Source: Dictyophora rubrovolvata
Taxonomy: Eukaryota > Basidiomycota > Agaricomycetes > Phallales > Phallaceae
NCBI GenBank assembly: GCA_029959195.1
Contig: CP114117.1
Location: forward strand, 620,001-684,000
Direction: 5' to 3'
Length of the DNA stretch: 64,000 nucleotides
Shown here: piece after piece, positions 32,436-44,055 of the stretch
Numbering within the stretch: the first letter of the stretch is position 1
Layout: the number at the start of each line of letters is the position of its first letter
Made by a program: the position numbers and the translations under genes
Notes under the pieces: model-generated
Told to the model about the DNA's origin: nothing
Database searches by the model: none
The model's input: only the letters and a program-made list of their open reading frames with translations

Positions 32436-34436
32436 TCACCGTTTTCTTGGATTGAAATTAGACGGTGTATAATACGATCTTCCTTGGGGACCTGTACTAG
32501 CTTGACTCGGAGGCTGTCTCCGCGATCCACCATTAGTTCCACCACCACCACTTCCACCGCCAAAAACACCAGAACCACCTAAACCAGGTATACCAGGAAT
32601 CGAATCATCCCCAAATCCACCACCACCAAAAGCACCATGCCCGGGACCATACCCATCTGGTCCCACCGAAGGCAAAGGCACTTCTCCAAAGTCCTCTTCA
32701 CCTTGCCATCCCATAAACCCAGGCACAGCTTCGTCTTCCTCGTCTCCAACAGCAGCTGGAGGACGGGCACCGCCACCTCCGAAAACAGACGTCGCATCTC
32801 CCGGTCTTTCGCGGGACCAAAACCTCGTTGTATGGTCGTTCGAAGCGGAAACTAACAGATGTCCCAAAGGATGGAATGCGAGTGACCAAACATTGGAATC
32901 GTGGGCTTCTGAAATTGTCGCTCGAGGTCCGGATTGTGCAGTTGATGAACTTAGGACATTATTGAAAGAAGGCTGAGGAGCAGAGAGGTCCCAGTGTAGA
33001 ATGGCCCCTTCTGAACCGCCCGAGACGAGCAATGAATGGACAGGGTGCCATGCCAGCGCTTTGTTGGTGGGTCGTAAGCAAGAAGAAAAAAAATTCTAGA
33101 GTGGGGTGACTTACAACACACTTCCTTTTTATGACCTTTCAATATTCGATATTCTTTCATGGCACGGATATCGAAAACACGAATGGTTTGATCCCTTGAA
33201 GCACTAGCAACGAGGTCCCCATTAGGAGACCATGCGACAGCTTGTACTGTATTCTTGTGTTGATGACTACGAAAGAGTAAATTAGTTCTCTCGACGAGCC
33301 GAAACGAATGCATTGAACGCATTGAACGCTTACAGAGTTGAAAGACAGGTTCCTGTTCTCGGATCCCAAAATTTCACAAGATTATCTTTGCTCCCTGAGA
33401 CCAACAGTCCCTTCGTTGGATGCCATTCGACGCATTTGACATCCCAACCATGCCCTACAGAACATCTCAACATCCTTCAAACAATCTTTAAAAAGGTCTG
33501 CTCAGAAAAACACACCAGTCAAAACTCTTTCTTCTCGACTTTCTTCAAAAGCCCAAAGTCTGAGTGTCGCATCGTCACTCGCGGTCGCGAATCGTTGATC
33601 ATTCGGTGCAAAACTGAGTCCCCTAACGCTCTCTCTATGAGCGTTAAAAGCCGTCAAATTGTTCATATTCGGCTGGAAATATTTCACAACACCAGTCTGG
33701 TCGGCGGATGCGATGTAAGCTCCTGAATGCGAGAAACGTAACGCGCGAATGGCAGAATCATGAGCTTGAAGAATTGTCTCGAAATTGAATGTAAGTCCGT
33801 TCCATAGTGTGAATTCTCCGCTTGTCGAGCCGGTTAAGATTCGGCGTCCTTCAGGAGTCCACTAAAAAGTATCATAAATCTTAGAAAATGAAATAAAAAG
33901 CCTTTACACACCGTTACGACATTGACCGGACAGCGGATTTTGTTAGTCGAGGTATGCACAAACTTTGTACAAAGAGAAGTCGAAGCATTGGTTAAATACG
34001 CCTTCGGCGGTAACAACTAAACTCACAACAAAATATTCAACATAACGATATATAAATTTCACAACACACTCACATCAATAATATACGGCGGCGCAGGCCT
34101 AACCCACGGTACATAATACGGAGTGGGTCGCAACTTACGGAGCTGAACACAAGACCACGTCAACAGCGACACAATGCCGTTTTCACAATAATAACATACC
34201 AAAGCCCACCGACCCATTCCACCAGCATAATCTACAGTACGCCTAGGTCGCGTCTTCTTCAAAGCCTTTCCGTCTAATAGTTGCTTTTGTGCTGCGATCT
34301 CCAGTTCTTTCGCATGCGTCTCATCTATTGGTGGCGGTTGAGGTGGTTCTAAGTATTTCTTGGGTTCCCATGATGTAGACGAGGAACGAGGTAGGGCATA
34401 ATCAGGAAGAAGAATCGGAACTGGGGAAGAGGACAT
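32436..34436 (-). CDS. PFS2: Polyadenylation factor subunit 2 (WD40 protein)
   Basis: Multi-exon gene starting [20 protein letters not shown]. The region ending in [17 protein letters not shown] is the hallmark of Pfs2/WDR33 before the propeller. WD40 repeats follow, including [80 protein letters not shown] and [20 protein letters not shown]. The C-terminus is a Gly-rich tail ([20 protein letters not shown]) ending NFNPRKR. In the family this subunit is a scaffold of the cleavage and polyadenylation factor in the nucleus and recognises the poly(A) signal. Gene length and domain order are normal and no break is seen. Confidence 0.94.
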
Positions 34437-34580
34437 TAGAAAAGGTAGTCATATATGTGGATCAAATTACGTAATGGATTTTAGGTAATTCGACAAAAAA
34501 TGCTTTCAAGTCTGTCAAGTTGCTATCAAGTAAGCCGAAGTTCACTGTTGAATATTGAGTGTTGATTGAATGTTCAAGGT
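34437..34580. promoter_or_regulatory. PFS2 upstream region
   Basis: AT-rich leader and promoter side of PFS2; no clear TATA box. Confidence 0.35.
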
Positions 34581-34584
34581 TGAG

Positions 34585-34740
34585 CTCAAATGGCCTCGCG
34601 TGGATGGGCTTTTATAACTTACACCAAACGTTTTCAACATTATAGATTTGATGGTAAGCACTGGCAGAGGTTTTATTTTTGAATATAACTTGAATGCCAA
34701 TATAATGCCATTTCATTGGTTTATTTGGCATATAAAACAT
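34585..34740. repeat. Degenerate direct repeat, left copy
   Basis: GCGTGGATGGGCTTTTATAA then CTTACA, then TCAACATTATAG and CATTTCATTGGTTT. This matches about 37330-37435 (GCGTGGATGGACTTTTATAG, CTTACA, TCAGCATTATGG, CATTTCATTAGTTT). The pair brackets the AT-rich DUF6533 block. Confidence 0.6.
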
Positions 34741-34759
34741 ACACCACATCTTCTATGTC

Positions 34760-36420
34760 GAGAAATTTCACCATAGACCTCCGTATTGAATAGCCGCACT
34801 GACATCTTCAACTACCCACCAGTTCCGAACCCAAGCTCCTAAATAGAGACTGATGTAGCAAGTGCCTTTCGGATTTGGATTGTCCGTAATGATATTGATA
34901 TGCTACCCACGTGAGGGGAATTATACTGACGAAGTCGCAATATATAGTCAGTAATCAGGATAATCGAGAAACTAGAGTGAGAATGAAAAAAAACGGGTCT
35001 TCAGAATTATGAGCTAATGACTTTACGTATTTTGAAGTGTTTGTATTGAACCCTGGCCAAGTTCAGTAGTTGTAATTTCTTGTATGAAGATGCTTACTCC
35101 TGTGATGTCTGCAATGCTTGTGTGAGACAGGAAATAACTAATTCCTATAGGAGCAACAGACAAGGCCATCATGAAGCTTTAACGCGCGTGAGATGAAGAT
35201 AAGTAAGACTGTAAGGTGTTCCACTGAATACTCACAAACATCGCAGTATACCTAACGTCCACTTGTAAGAAAATAGGCCGGTGAGTAAAGTTTTTTTGGA
35301 ACGTACTTTCTGTCAACACTGGGGAAACAAAGTCGTTGCCATTTTTGAATTTAAGTCCTGCTTCTCATTTTAATTTCCATATGCTCCAGATATTCCACAA
35401 GCATATTCCAAACACAAGGACGTCAGTAGACACAGTGAAAATGAAAGCAATCAATTGATATCCTGGATATATGTATACGCTTTCAGAACACGAGACTTGA
35501 GCTGCCTGTAAAGTGCTAATTCATACCGCTAAAGATTCAAGTCTAGGCTGTTAAAAGTCAAATACTGAGGATAAATTTTCAGTTAGCTCACTTCTGTAGT
35601 AATAAATTATCGAGGTTAAAGCACAGGCAAGGAGGCAATATTGGTTCCATAACTATGTATAAAGAGTGAGATTGCTTTCGACACCATAATCAGATCTCTT
35701 GATTCTTTACCAACACACAAGTTTGAAATCACTCCTTCTAGATAACCAAGGATTAAAACGGTTTTTAGAATTTTATTTCCTTGAAATAATGAATATGCTG
35801 GGATGATTAACACTCCTAAACTAATTAGTAAATACATTTTTCAAACATTAGTCACTCACCTTGAATGCCAATATACCATAAAAGATCAAAAGAAGTCTGT
35901 ACACTATAGGTAATGGTGACTGGCCTTCAAATTCGGTTTTTAATTTATGTAACTCCGAGTAGGCATTAAAGAGAATCACAAGACTCACTCTTGCCAAGTC
36001 TGGACAGAGAAAAAAAACAATTAATCTTGAAGCTTTTCCTAACGATTTACTCTACAGCTTACATTTGGCTCTGATTCTAAAAGCTGAGTCACAAGTGAGA
36101 ATCCTTGACTAACCAAACTGCCATATCTTGTAAGGTAGAGCACAGAAGGAAGACAAAATGGCTTAAACCATACATATTCGATTTCCCTCGAGATGTTGAG
36201 AACAGTACTATATAAAATAAGTGCTGAAAAATGTTTATTTATCATGGAGTTGCCATGATTTCACAAGTTTGAACAGCCTCACTGAATGCACTGATAGTGA
36301 GCACATTGCTCAAAAAGCTGAGGTCCCAGATAATATAGATATGAGTATCGAATAAAAATCAAAAAAAAGAATATATACATATGCTGTATACTTGGAATCA
36401 ACCTCTATTTCCTCTAAACC
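34760..36420 (-). pseudogene. DUF6533-type membrane protein gene, probably decayed
   Basis: Minus-strand pieces match the basidiomycete DUF6533 pattern. An exon around 36060-36225 reads ALILYSTVLN, then ISREIEYVWFKPFCLPSVLY and LTRYG, the usual LLYDxxLTxxxEIxxIW...LFLxxRY core. Further hydrophobic exons lie around 35872-36000 (DLARVSLVILFNAYSEL) and 35690-35840 (IPAYSLFQGNKILKTVLILG, the usual RxYALYxxxK segment). Several signature residues are altered (YD to YS, RVYALY to IPAYSLF). I find no convincing first exon or stop, and the block is very AT-rich. This suggests an inactive or fast-drifting copy. Functional DUF6533 proteins are multi-pass membrane proteins of unknown role. Limits are approximate. 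Confidence 0.5.
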
Positions 36421-36911
36421 CTGTGTACTGAAACCAATGGTGGTTATGTTCATCTAACGTTACTTGGACAAGGATCCTGGATGGGGGAATTTAAAGAAAA
36501 AAACTGTTGATTGAAGCCAAACAGCCATTGTCTACCATTGTTGTTTATTTGATCCTTATTAGTACCTTGATCAGTTCGCTTAACAAAAGTTTTGTTAATT
36601 GAAATATATTCAAGCACGTACATCAAGCTGATTTTTGTTGTCTGAAACACATATCATTAGATAGGAGTATAAAAAAGTGATGGATTTGAATTAATTAATC
36701 ACCCATACCTTGATTTGAACTGAATATGATGGTTAACCGAGCTAACAGAGACAATGGCTCAAATGAGCAGATCTCACTGTGTAGCAGCCATATTGTCCTA
36801 AACACCAAATTATTGTTTTTTTCGAAAGCCAATCAACATCGGGTTGTGAGTTGTTGAGTTACAGTCACAGTGTATATAGTTACATACGCGCACCGCGCCT
36901 ATTTCCTCACT

Positions 36912-37046
36912 CGTGTTGAGTACATGTAGTGAGGTACGTTCCTTTTATAGTTTAGTTTCTCTTTCTATTATTAATTACTGTACCTAGCAATATTCTTTAG
37001 GTACGCTAATATTATATCACTCGTGTTGAGTACACGTAGTGAGCAA
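36912..37046. repeat. Duplicated near-palindromic word, 106 bp apart
   Basis: TCACTCGTGTTGAGTACA then (T/C)GTAGTGAG occurs at about 36913-36939 and 37019-37045. Each copy starts CTCACT/TCACT and ends AGTGAG, forming an imperfect palindrome. Both are followed or preceded by GCAATATTCTTTA words. Confidence 0.6.
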
Positions 37047-37329
37047 TATTCTTTATGAGTGTGACAGGGAGTTAGCAACAATACGACTCAAGAGTCTAGC
37101 TCCGCTCAAAAAAGCGGTGTCGAAAAAGTATCTTTATTGCGAAATTTATATAAATCCATCACTTGAACTCACTTCGAACAAGTTTTTTTTTCCAACTCCA
37201 TAATGAATGGAATACAAAATATGATACTACCGCATACTTTTCTTATATACACATGCTTAGACTACAGTTAATTGGTGGAAAAGTCCACGAGTGACGAATT
37301 CTTCAAAAAGGCACTACTTTTAAAAAAAG
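37047..37329. other. AT-rich spacer, no gene
   Basis: Between the palindromic words and the right direct repeat. I see no coding frame. Confidence 0.4.
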
Positions 37330-37435
37330 AAAAACGAGCGTGGATGGACTTTTATAGCTTACAAATATTTCAGCATTATGGCATTGATAAGTAAGAGGGG
37401 TATGATCCCATTTCATTAGTTTCTTTTCAATAATA
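37330..37435. repeat. Degenerate direct repeat, right copy
   Basis: Matches 34585-34740 as described there. It ends about 15 bp before the stop of the second OPT gene. Confidence 0.6.
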
Positions 37436-37449
37436 AGGTACTCAGTAGT

Positions 37450-40400
37450 CTACCATATATCAGGCCTACAGGGGAAAAAAACATCGAGAATGTCTGAAAA
37501 CGATGTTTTTTTTATTAGAAACGCACCCAAAGTGACCAATTGTAGGATCAATATCTAGATGAGGAAGACCTTGCCCGTCCGCGTTATTGAGAAAGACGCT
37601 AAGAAATAAAATAAAATAAAAACTAAATTCAACAGACAAAGGTAATAAAAAAAGGGTCTACGTACTTGTTTCCCCACCATTTTGCAATAGTATTCTGGCC
37701 GATAGTATTGTTTTTCGGGTACTGCAAACTATCGCAAAAAAAAAAAGATTCAATTCCATAAAACAACGTAGCAGCCGCATATATATTTCACATACCAAAA
37801 GAAAATAATCACGCCAGCAACAGCAACGCCGCTATCTAGTCCAGCAGACAGGACGTCTGAAAAACCCAATCAGAACGACGTGTAAACCAAGAGTACATGG
37901 ATAACCGACTTACAGTTGTACTTGGTCCACCAATTGAAATGACGTCTTCGAATGACGTATTGGAATCTGGGAGCGCAGCGTTTAAACAAAATCATTTCCA
38001 AATACATTCAAACCACATACATAAATCCAATCACAGCCCACGGAACAAAGTTAACAGCGGTAGCGGGAGGAATAGTAGTACTCGTTCCATTGAAAATAGC
38101 TGGGAAACTAGCATTCACAAGCTTAGTTTCTAAAAATAAAAATAATTTAACGAAGTCCACTTGCTTGATGTATTTCACTATAGAATTAGGATATTTCCGC
38201 GTGATAACGAAAGGGATAATCGGTGCGATAGCACCAATGAGGAAGAAAAAAGTGAGAGCTGAAAACAAACGGCCGGTGTCAACAAACATTAGCAATCGGC
38301 GAAAAGATCCCGTCGCTTACGATAATAAAGAGTGCCTTTTGAGAATTGTAATTCCGGTCCGATGACACCCCAGATAATAGAGGCAGTCCCAAATGTATGC
38401 GTAGAAGGACAGATGAAACTAAGTCACAAAAGTTAATAATCCCTTCAATTTTTGATGATGTAGGATTAGTACCCGTCTTTTTGGTGTAATGAGCAGATAT
38501 CTTTGATGTGTTCAAACATCCAAGATTGTACACCCAATTGAGCCGTTCCCGAAATAACAGTAGCAACGACCTACACAAAGCTCAAAAATCAGAATTCTTT
38601 TCCAACAAGATACGATGTAATAATTTACCTGACACGTAAACATAGTACGGGGAGGAATTTTCATGTAGTGTCCGAGTTTAAAGTCTGAAGTAAATTGCAA
38701 GCATTGAACCATAGTAATATATCCCCATGTTTTGAACATCATCATAGCTGGTGAAATACATGTTTCGTCACGCTTCAAGAACAAAAATTACAAGGATCCC
38801 GAATACTCACCAATAGGACGACCAGGAAGAGCATATCCGATGACAAGTTCGGTAATAACGCTGCATCACAAATAAGACCTCAAGTCAGAAACATAACACA
38901 CAATTCGCTCACTTGAGGCCGACTTGTTGGTTTGTAATGGCTTGGATCATACCAATTGGTATAGTATATACAAAGGCTATGTAGTGATCAGCGCACATTA
39001 TCAACTCCTTATGATATACATATACATACCGATTGTGAGAGCAAGGACAAATGCCCATACCGGCTAATAAGTTTGTAATTAGCGACAAAAAACACGACAA
39101 ACTCAAAACTATACCATCTTGGTCGGCCATAATTCTTGATACGGTGTCAGCATGGTGATATTATTTCAAAAGAACAACAACGTACCAATCGATAAAACTC
39201 CAAATACAAACATGATCAAGAACATCACAGCATACCACCTACGAAATAATCGTTAACCAATACAACCTCAGCACAACGCCCCCCCCCAAAAAGGTAACTC
39301 GCCATTCAGGTACTTGCTTATAACGCGACATCAACCTCGAATGAATATCCGGCTGCTCATTCAAACTCCTCCTCGCCTGCACCCAAATCTGCTTTCTGAA
39401 ATACAAAAACGAATGTACAATAATAGACGTAATACTAGCAAAACTCAATCCATAACTGAGCGCAAAAGAGATGGAAAGGAACAGAGGCGAGTAAGCACGA
39501 TATTTTTCGACGCTGAAAGTTAAATCGTCGTTCAAAATGGCAGTAACGTTATATTCGTTTCCTTTGTTGTCGAAAGAACCGTTCGCTAAGAGAGGGAGGT
39601 AGGCGGTGTAGAAAGTGTTGGTGTAGTAAAGGATGGGGCAAAGAATCCAATAGAAGCAGACGAAACCACCGAAGACATTGGCTTATGGGTAGACGTTAAT
39701 GTGGAAAATCTTGAGAAATGGTTAAACAACACCTTCTGCCCACCAGGGGGAAGCAAGGGGAGAGCCAATATACGAGATTTGTGACCAACTAGTGCAAAAT
39801 GAGCTTCACCCAAACGAGACTAATAAATTCGAACGCACTCGAACGTGATGATACTATACAAAATGCTATTGCGTCAGCCAAACAGACTCTTGTCGTTTTA
39901 TGTACATCAACTGACCTCATGCCAAGACCTGTTTCGTAGCCAAAAAGTTGGTTGATAACACGATTATTCGGGGCAATCCAGCAGACCCAGCTAAAGACGG
40001 AAAGTGCTTGGAACAGATAACCAGGAACAAAAACTTTGTAGAGGACATGACTTAGAGGGTAATCAAAACGGAGAGAACGAAAGGCGAGCATACACCAGAA
40101 GAAACTTCCCAAGAAAGCGTAGAGGAAGAAACGCTGACGACCGATACCTCCTCGCGAACCCATTCCGGCGTACTATCAAAGAAAGAAAAAAACTTATTCG
40201 GACACGTAACACAGAGAGTAAACATGATTCTTACATCCCGTGAATGAAGTGTATTAAAAAGAGCGCAGAAGACTAAATTGGCCGGCCAGACTGAGGGTTG
40301 TGGGTCAGACGGGGAAAAAAAGGATAGCAATGACCGACTGACTCATTGAAGGTGGAGAAACCAAAAACCGTCTGCAAATACCCCCAAGTGAATATCCCAT

Positions 40401-41324
40401 TAATTGAGTGGACATCACGACAAGCCATTGATCTATTGATACTTAGGGGCGGAACGGAATGAGAGAAAGAGAGAAAACATATGCACTGACATGCAAAATT
40501 ATATTCCTGGTGGTAAAGCGTGCGTTGAACCGCTACGATATCGGTGGCGTAGGCACTTTGATACGCTACTGTAGCCATCATGGTGATAAGTCTGAAAAAA
40601 AAAGTGTCATTCTCCTCTGCCAATATGGTAGTATAGGAGTGATCATACACATGTTCTTTGATCGAGAAAGGACCCGGATTGAGCTCCATTCCGAAAATTT
40701 TGGCTTTGGGAAGAACGCGAGCGAAGAAGACACCGATAGGATAGGCCAGCAGTTGGCTGCAGAGGTTGCCGATAGATACTGCAGGGAAACGGAAGAAGAA
40801 GAATTGATTAAGGGCTAAAGAGGGAGAGAGAGAGGGATGGTGAGAGGGATAGTAGGTTTGTACGAAGACGGGCATTACCGGGAATAACAATAGCAGCGAA
40901 TAAGCCTATCGCCCATGCACGTAGAGTCCCGCACGGCCTGAAAGCGAGAATAAGCAAGCAACTCTCCCAGCAGAAAAGACTTTTGACGACTGACATGTCT
41001 GGATCATCGGTATTGGCGACTGCGCTGCGGACCTCGGGGTAGGGACTTTTGCAGTGAATATTGAGCACGGAGCAGGTGAATCCCGGAGCTAGGGCACTAA
41101 CCTGTCGTCTTCGAGCTCCAGATGTTCTCTGTCTAGATTGGGGTCGTCGAAGAAGGCACCCGCAACATCCTACAAAATGGACGTCAGAGAGAAAGCATCA
41201 CATCGCAAAAGATGTGTACTCTCACCTGAATGGTATATTCCTCCGGATCAAGGTCCTGTCCAATATCTAATTTGAACTTTTCAGTGAACGACTCGGATCG
41301 TTTGGTCGACGTAGCATCCGACAT
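37450..41324 (-). CDS. OPT-family oligopeptide transporter, copy 2 (intron-rich)
   Basis: Paralogue of the transporter at 15018-18390. It starts [20 protein letters not shown], then [56 protein letters not shown] and [16 protein letters not shown]. Later come [36 protein letters not shown] (KIPPR signature), [19 protein letters not shown] and a C-terminus rebuilt as [35 protein letters not shown] and HFGPDIW, with TAG at 37450-37452. In the stretch where copy 1 has one exon of about 900 bp, this gene has about eight introns (37.9-39.3 kb region). Frames join cleanly, so it looks functional. By family it imports small peptides with protons at the plasma membrane. Confidence 0.93.
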
Positions 41325-42328
41325 AGAGACAAAAGACGTTTGTGGGCCAAACCTCTGGGCGACAGGATTAGAATTCTTGAATAATTCTATGCCAGTATGC
41401 AGGAAAGTTGAAAGAGGTCGGCTTTAAGAGTGAAATTGAGCGGAGGGACGCATGCCGCTAGTGTTGCCTTATGTAAAATATACTAGGGTCGCGTTTTTTT
41501 TTTCCGATTAAGAACAACCAACGGCCAAGCTAATCGAAAATGATTAGAAATTTGATGCCAATGTTTCCGAGGGTTGTTCGAAGCGACGTAAAAGGTAGAG
41601 GCTTAAAGAATATCAAATGTATAAAGTATATATTATTCGTTCAACTTCGACGATGTCGGCCAAGTTGTTCTTTTTCTTCTCTAGGCCAAGCCATCCATTG
41701 ACAAACAAGAGTCAACGTGCGTTCACATCGCCCGGCCTTCCTCGGCGATTGACCTGGCCAAATGTGGCCTGCAATAGAAACTGCACCCAGGTTTTGTCAA
41801 TCATCTATAAAAGGGCAACAAAGAAACTGTGAACCACGAGATATATAGAAAAGGTGCTAATATCGACCACAAAATGACACCAAGACACCACTAAACAATA
41901 TTCTAAACCACACCCCAACTTCGACACCAAAATACTGTTGACCTCGGAAAGACCGACCGAACTCCGGGAGGGGCCCTAATAAGGAGCCCTTAACGAGCCT
42001 TGACGATAATCGTCGTCGTCAAGTCATATTTTGTACTGCACTCGGTACCAATTATAGTACTCATTTTCGGTTCCTCGAATCTAAACCGCGAAATCACCTA
42101 AACACGTTCTCATACGGGGATGCAGATCTTATCTGAGATCCGAATCCATATTAGCATGAGACAAAGTGCAAAGGGCTAGAGAGTAGTAGATATTACAGCA
42201 GCCAGGCAAAATATATGTTAGATCAAATTTGCATTGTTATTATTGTGCGCAGGACAGAAAATACAAATACTCTAAGCATGACTAAACGATGAAAACGCGG
42301 TGCCAGTGCAACTAGTTACTTGAATCAT
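41325..42328. other. 1-kb intergenic region, no supported gene
   Basis: Upstream of OPT copy 2 and 3' side of the first DUF7918 gene. Frames here are short and without domain. Confidence 0.45.
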
Positions 42329-43657
42329 TCAATCTGAGTCCAAGACTATGACATCGGGGTCCGGCTTAAGGTCCGTTTTGTGCCGCTTGTGGCGGACAGA
42401 CCCTTTGGAAGACGATTCTCTTGGTCTTTTTGAACCCGAGTCTTTCTCAGTTTTCACTTTCGATCGCTCGTTCTCTTCCGAATCGGAGTTAATGATAATG
42501 GTTTCAATACTTTTCGTTACTTTTAGTTTTTGTGTTCTTGTTCTATAAGCCTTAGAATCGTTCTTGATGTTAAAAAAGTAAATTAGCAGGTGACATTAAA
42601 AGATAGATAGATGCTCACTTTCGCGATCAATGGTTTACGGTCCTCAGTGGACTCGGTTTTCGGGGTAACTGCCAATGTGGGTCTCGTCGAGTCCTGATTA
42701 AGATTATCCTGACGTTCGCTTGCGTCTCCAGGGTTGGTCTGGAGCTGGAACCCTGATGCGATTCCTTGCGCTTGAAGAACGTCTAGACAGATAGACGCGC
42801 TACATGACTAGAGAAAACTCGAGTAATCACTAAAAGATTCAAACCTAGTGGTCTATAAAAGAACTTGACGGTGAACCAGGGTTTCGAATGATCCACATAA
42901 GTGATGCTAGTAGAATTGACCGATTCGGTATTTATTTCTGGCGGCCGCAGCCTCGCGAAAGAAAGAGAAATAACTCAAAAAGGGTATAAAAAGTCATCAC
43001 GAGCACACATACGAAACGGTATGAAAGCCTATTGACTTTGATTTTTCTGACATGGTGGATACAACCCCCAACTTATAAACCGGAGGTTTACCCGGTCCAT
43101 TAATGCTCTTTATATGATGTAGCTCGATTCTTATCGTTCCAAGATTCTTAGGTATAGCCTGAGAGGAAAGTCCCATTTGGTCCTCGTCTGGCGATGGTGA
43201 GCAAAAAGTCGATCTAAAAACAGTGAGTAGTTGCTGCAAAATACATTACCTGCAAAACTAATGCTCGAAAAAGCAAATCTCTGTTTCCCATGTTGGGTTT
43301 TCACATCGGATAACCTGTAGATAGAGCTCCCCTTGAGAAGCCGCCCGTCGATGCAATCATCATGAAGGTAGTAGTGAACAGCCTTAAATTCTTGCGAGTT
43401 CGTTTGCGTAACAATAGTAAACTCCTGACCAATTAAATGAATTTTTATTAAAAAAAAAAAGAAAACACGCGTCTGTTTCCTTTTTAGAACGCGCTCACCT
43501 TGTTAACCTCCGAAGCAATATAGCACGATACAACACCATTGCCTTGTTCAACTTGATACTGTTTCGCCCTCCTTCCATCTATTTCAATCCAGAACTTGTA
43601 GCCAGGAACCTCCAAACCAACGTCATCATCAAAAGAAGACTGAGCAAAATTCGCCAT
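42329..43657 (-). CDS. DUF7918 protein, tandem copy 1, with SIM/NLS tail
   Basis: Starts MANFAQSSFDDDVGLEVPGY then KFWIEIDGRRAKQYQVEQ. Later exons carry VVSCYIASEVNK, FTIVTQTNSQEFKAVHYYLH, LGTIRIELHHIKSI, MSEKSKSIGFHTVS and PWFTVKFFYRPLDVLQAQGI. This is the layout of the Agaricomycete DUF7918 family (a conserved beta-rich domain of unknown function with a [S]EKxKxxGxH motif). The C-terminal 80 residues hold ETIIINSDSEENE (SUMO-interaction-like), SKVKTEKD (a psi-K-x-E site), a bipartite basic stretch (KRPRESSSKGSVRHKRHK) and the very end DVIVLDSD (second SUMO-interaction-like motif). A nuclear protein is inferred. First of three tandem copies in the same orientation. Confidence 0.82.
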
Positions 43658-44055
43658 TGTGGTCGTAACAAATAGCGTGGAACGATTGAAAGGCGCGAAA
43701 ACGAGATGTCACGCGCACGCGCAAAGACCAACGTGACGGATTTTGGCAGTTTTTTTTCAGGTCAAAAGTCTTTCGAGGGTCATGAAACGCTCCCGTTCAA
43801 TAATAACTGCCAATACAACTTGCACTTTGAATTTTGACACGACACGACACATGCAATGGTCGGCAACTGAAACGGCCTCAAGCGACCGTGAGAAAACACA
43901 GCCTGCAAGATTAGATTAGATTATTTCTTGGCCCGGGGTTTGACTCATTCCCCAGGATACCCTCTATCGCTTTCCAAATTCTCGGCCAAATATATATGAT
44001 ACAAATCCGTACAACAATAAGAATGTGATGCAAGTACAATGAGTCTTGGAATAAT
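43658..44055. other. Spacer between DUF7918 copies 1 and 2
   Basis: About 400 bp, with no coding frame; promoter of copy 1 and 3' flank of copy 2. Confidence 0.5.

Noticed and set aside
36912-37046. Possible solo LTR
   Set aside because: TGTTGAGTACA looks like an LTR start, but I see no matching end, no target-site duplication and no element coding sequence nearby, so I left it as an unclassified repeat.
40459-40818. 119-codon plus-strand frame within OPT copy 2
   Set aside because: It overlaps exons and an intron of the transporter on the other strand and reads as a charged low-complexity product.
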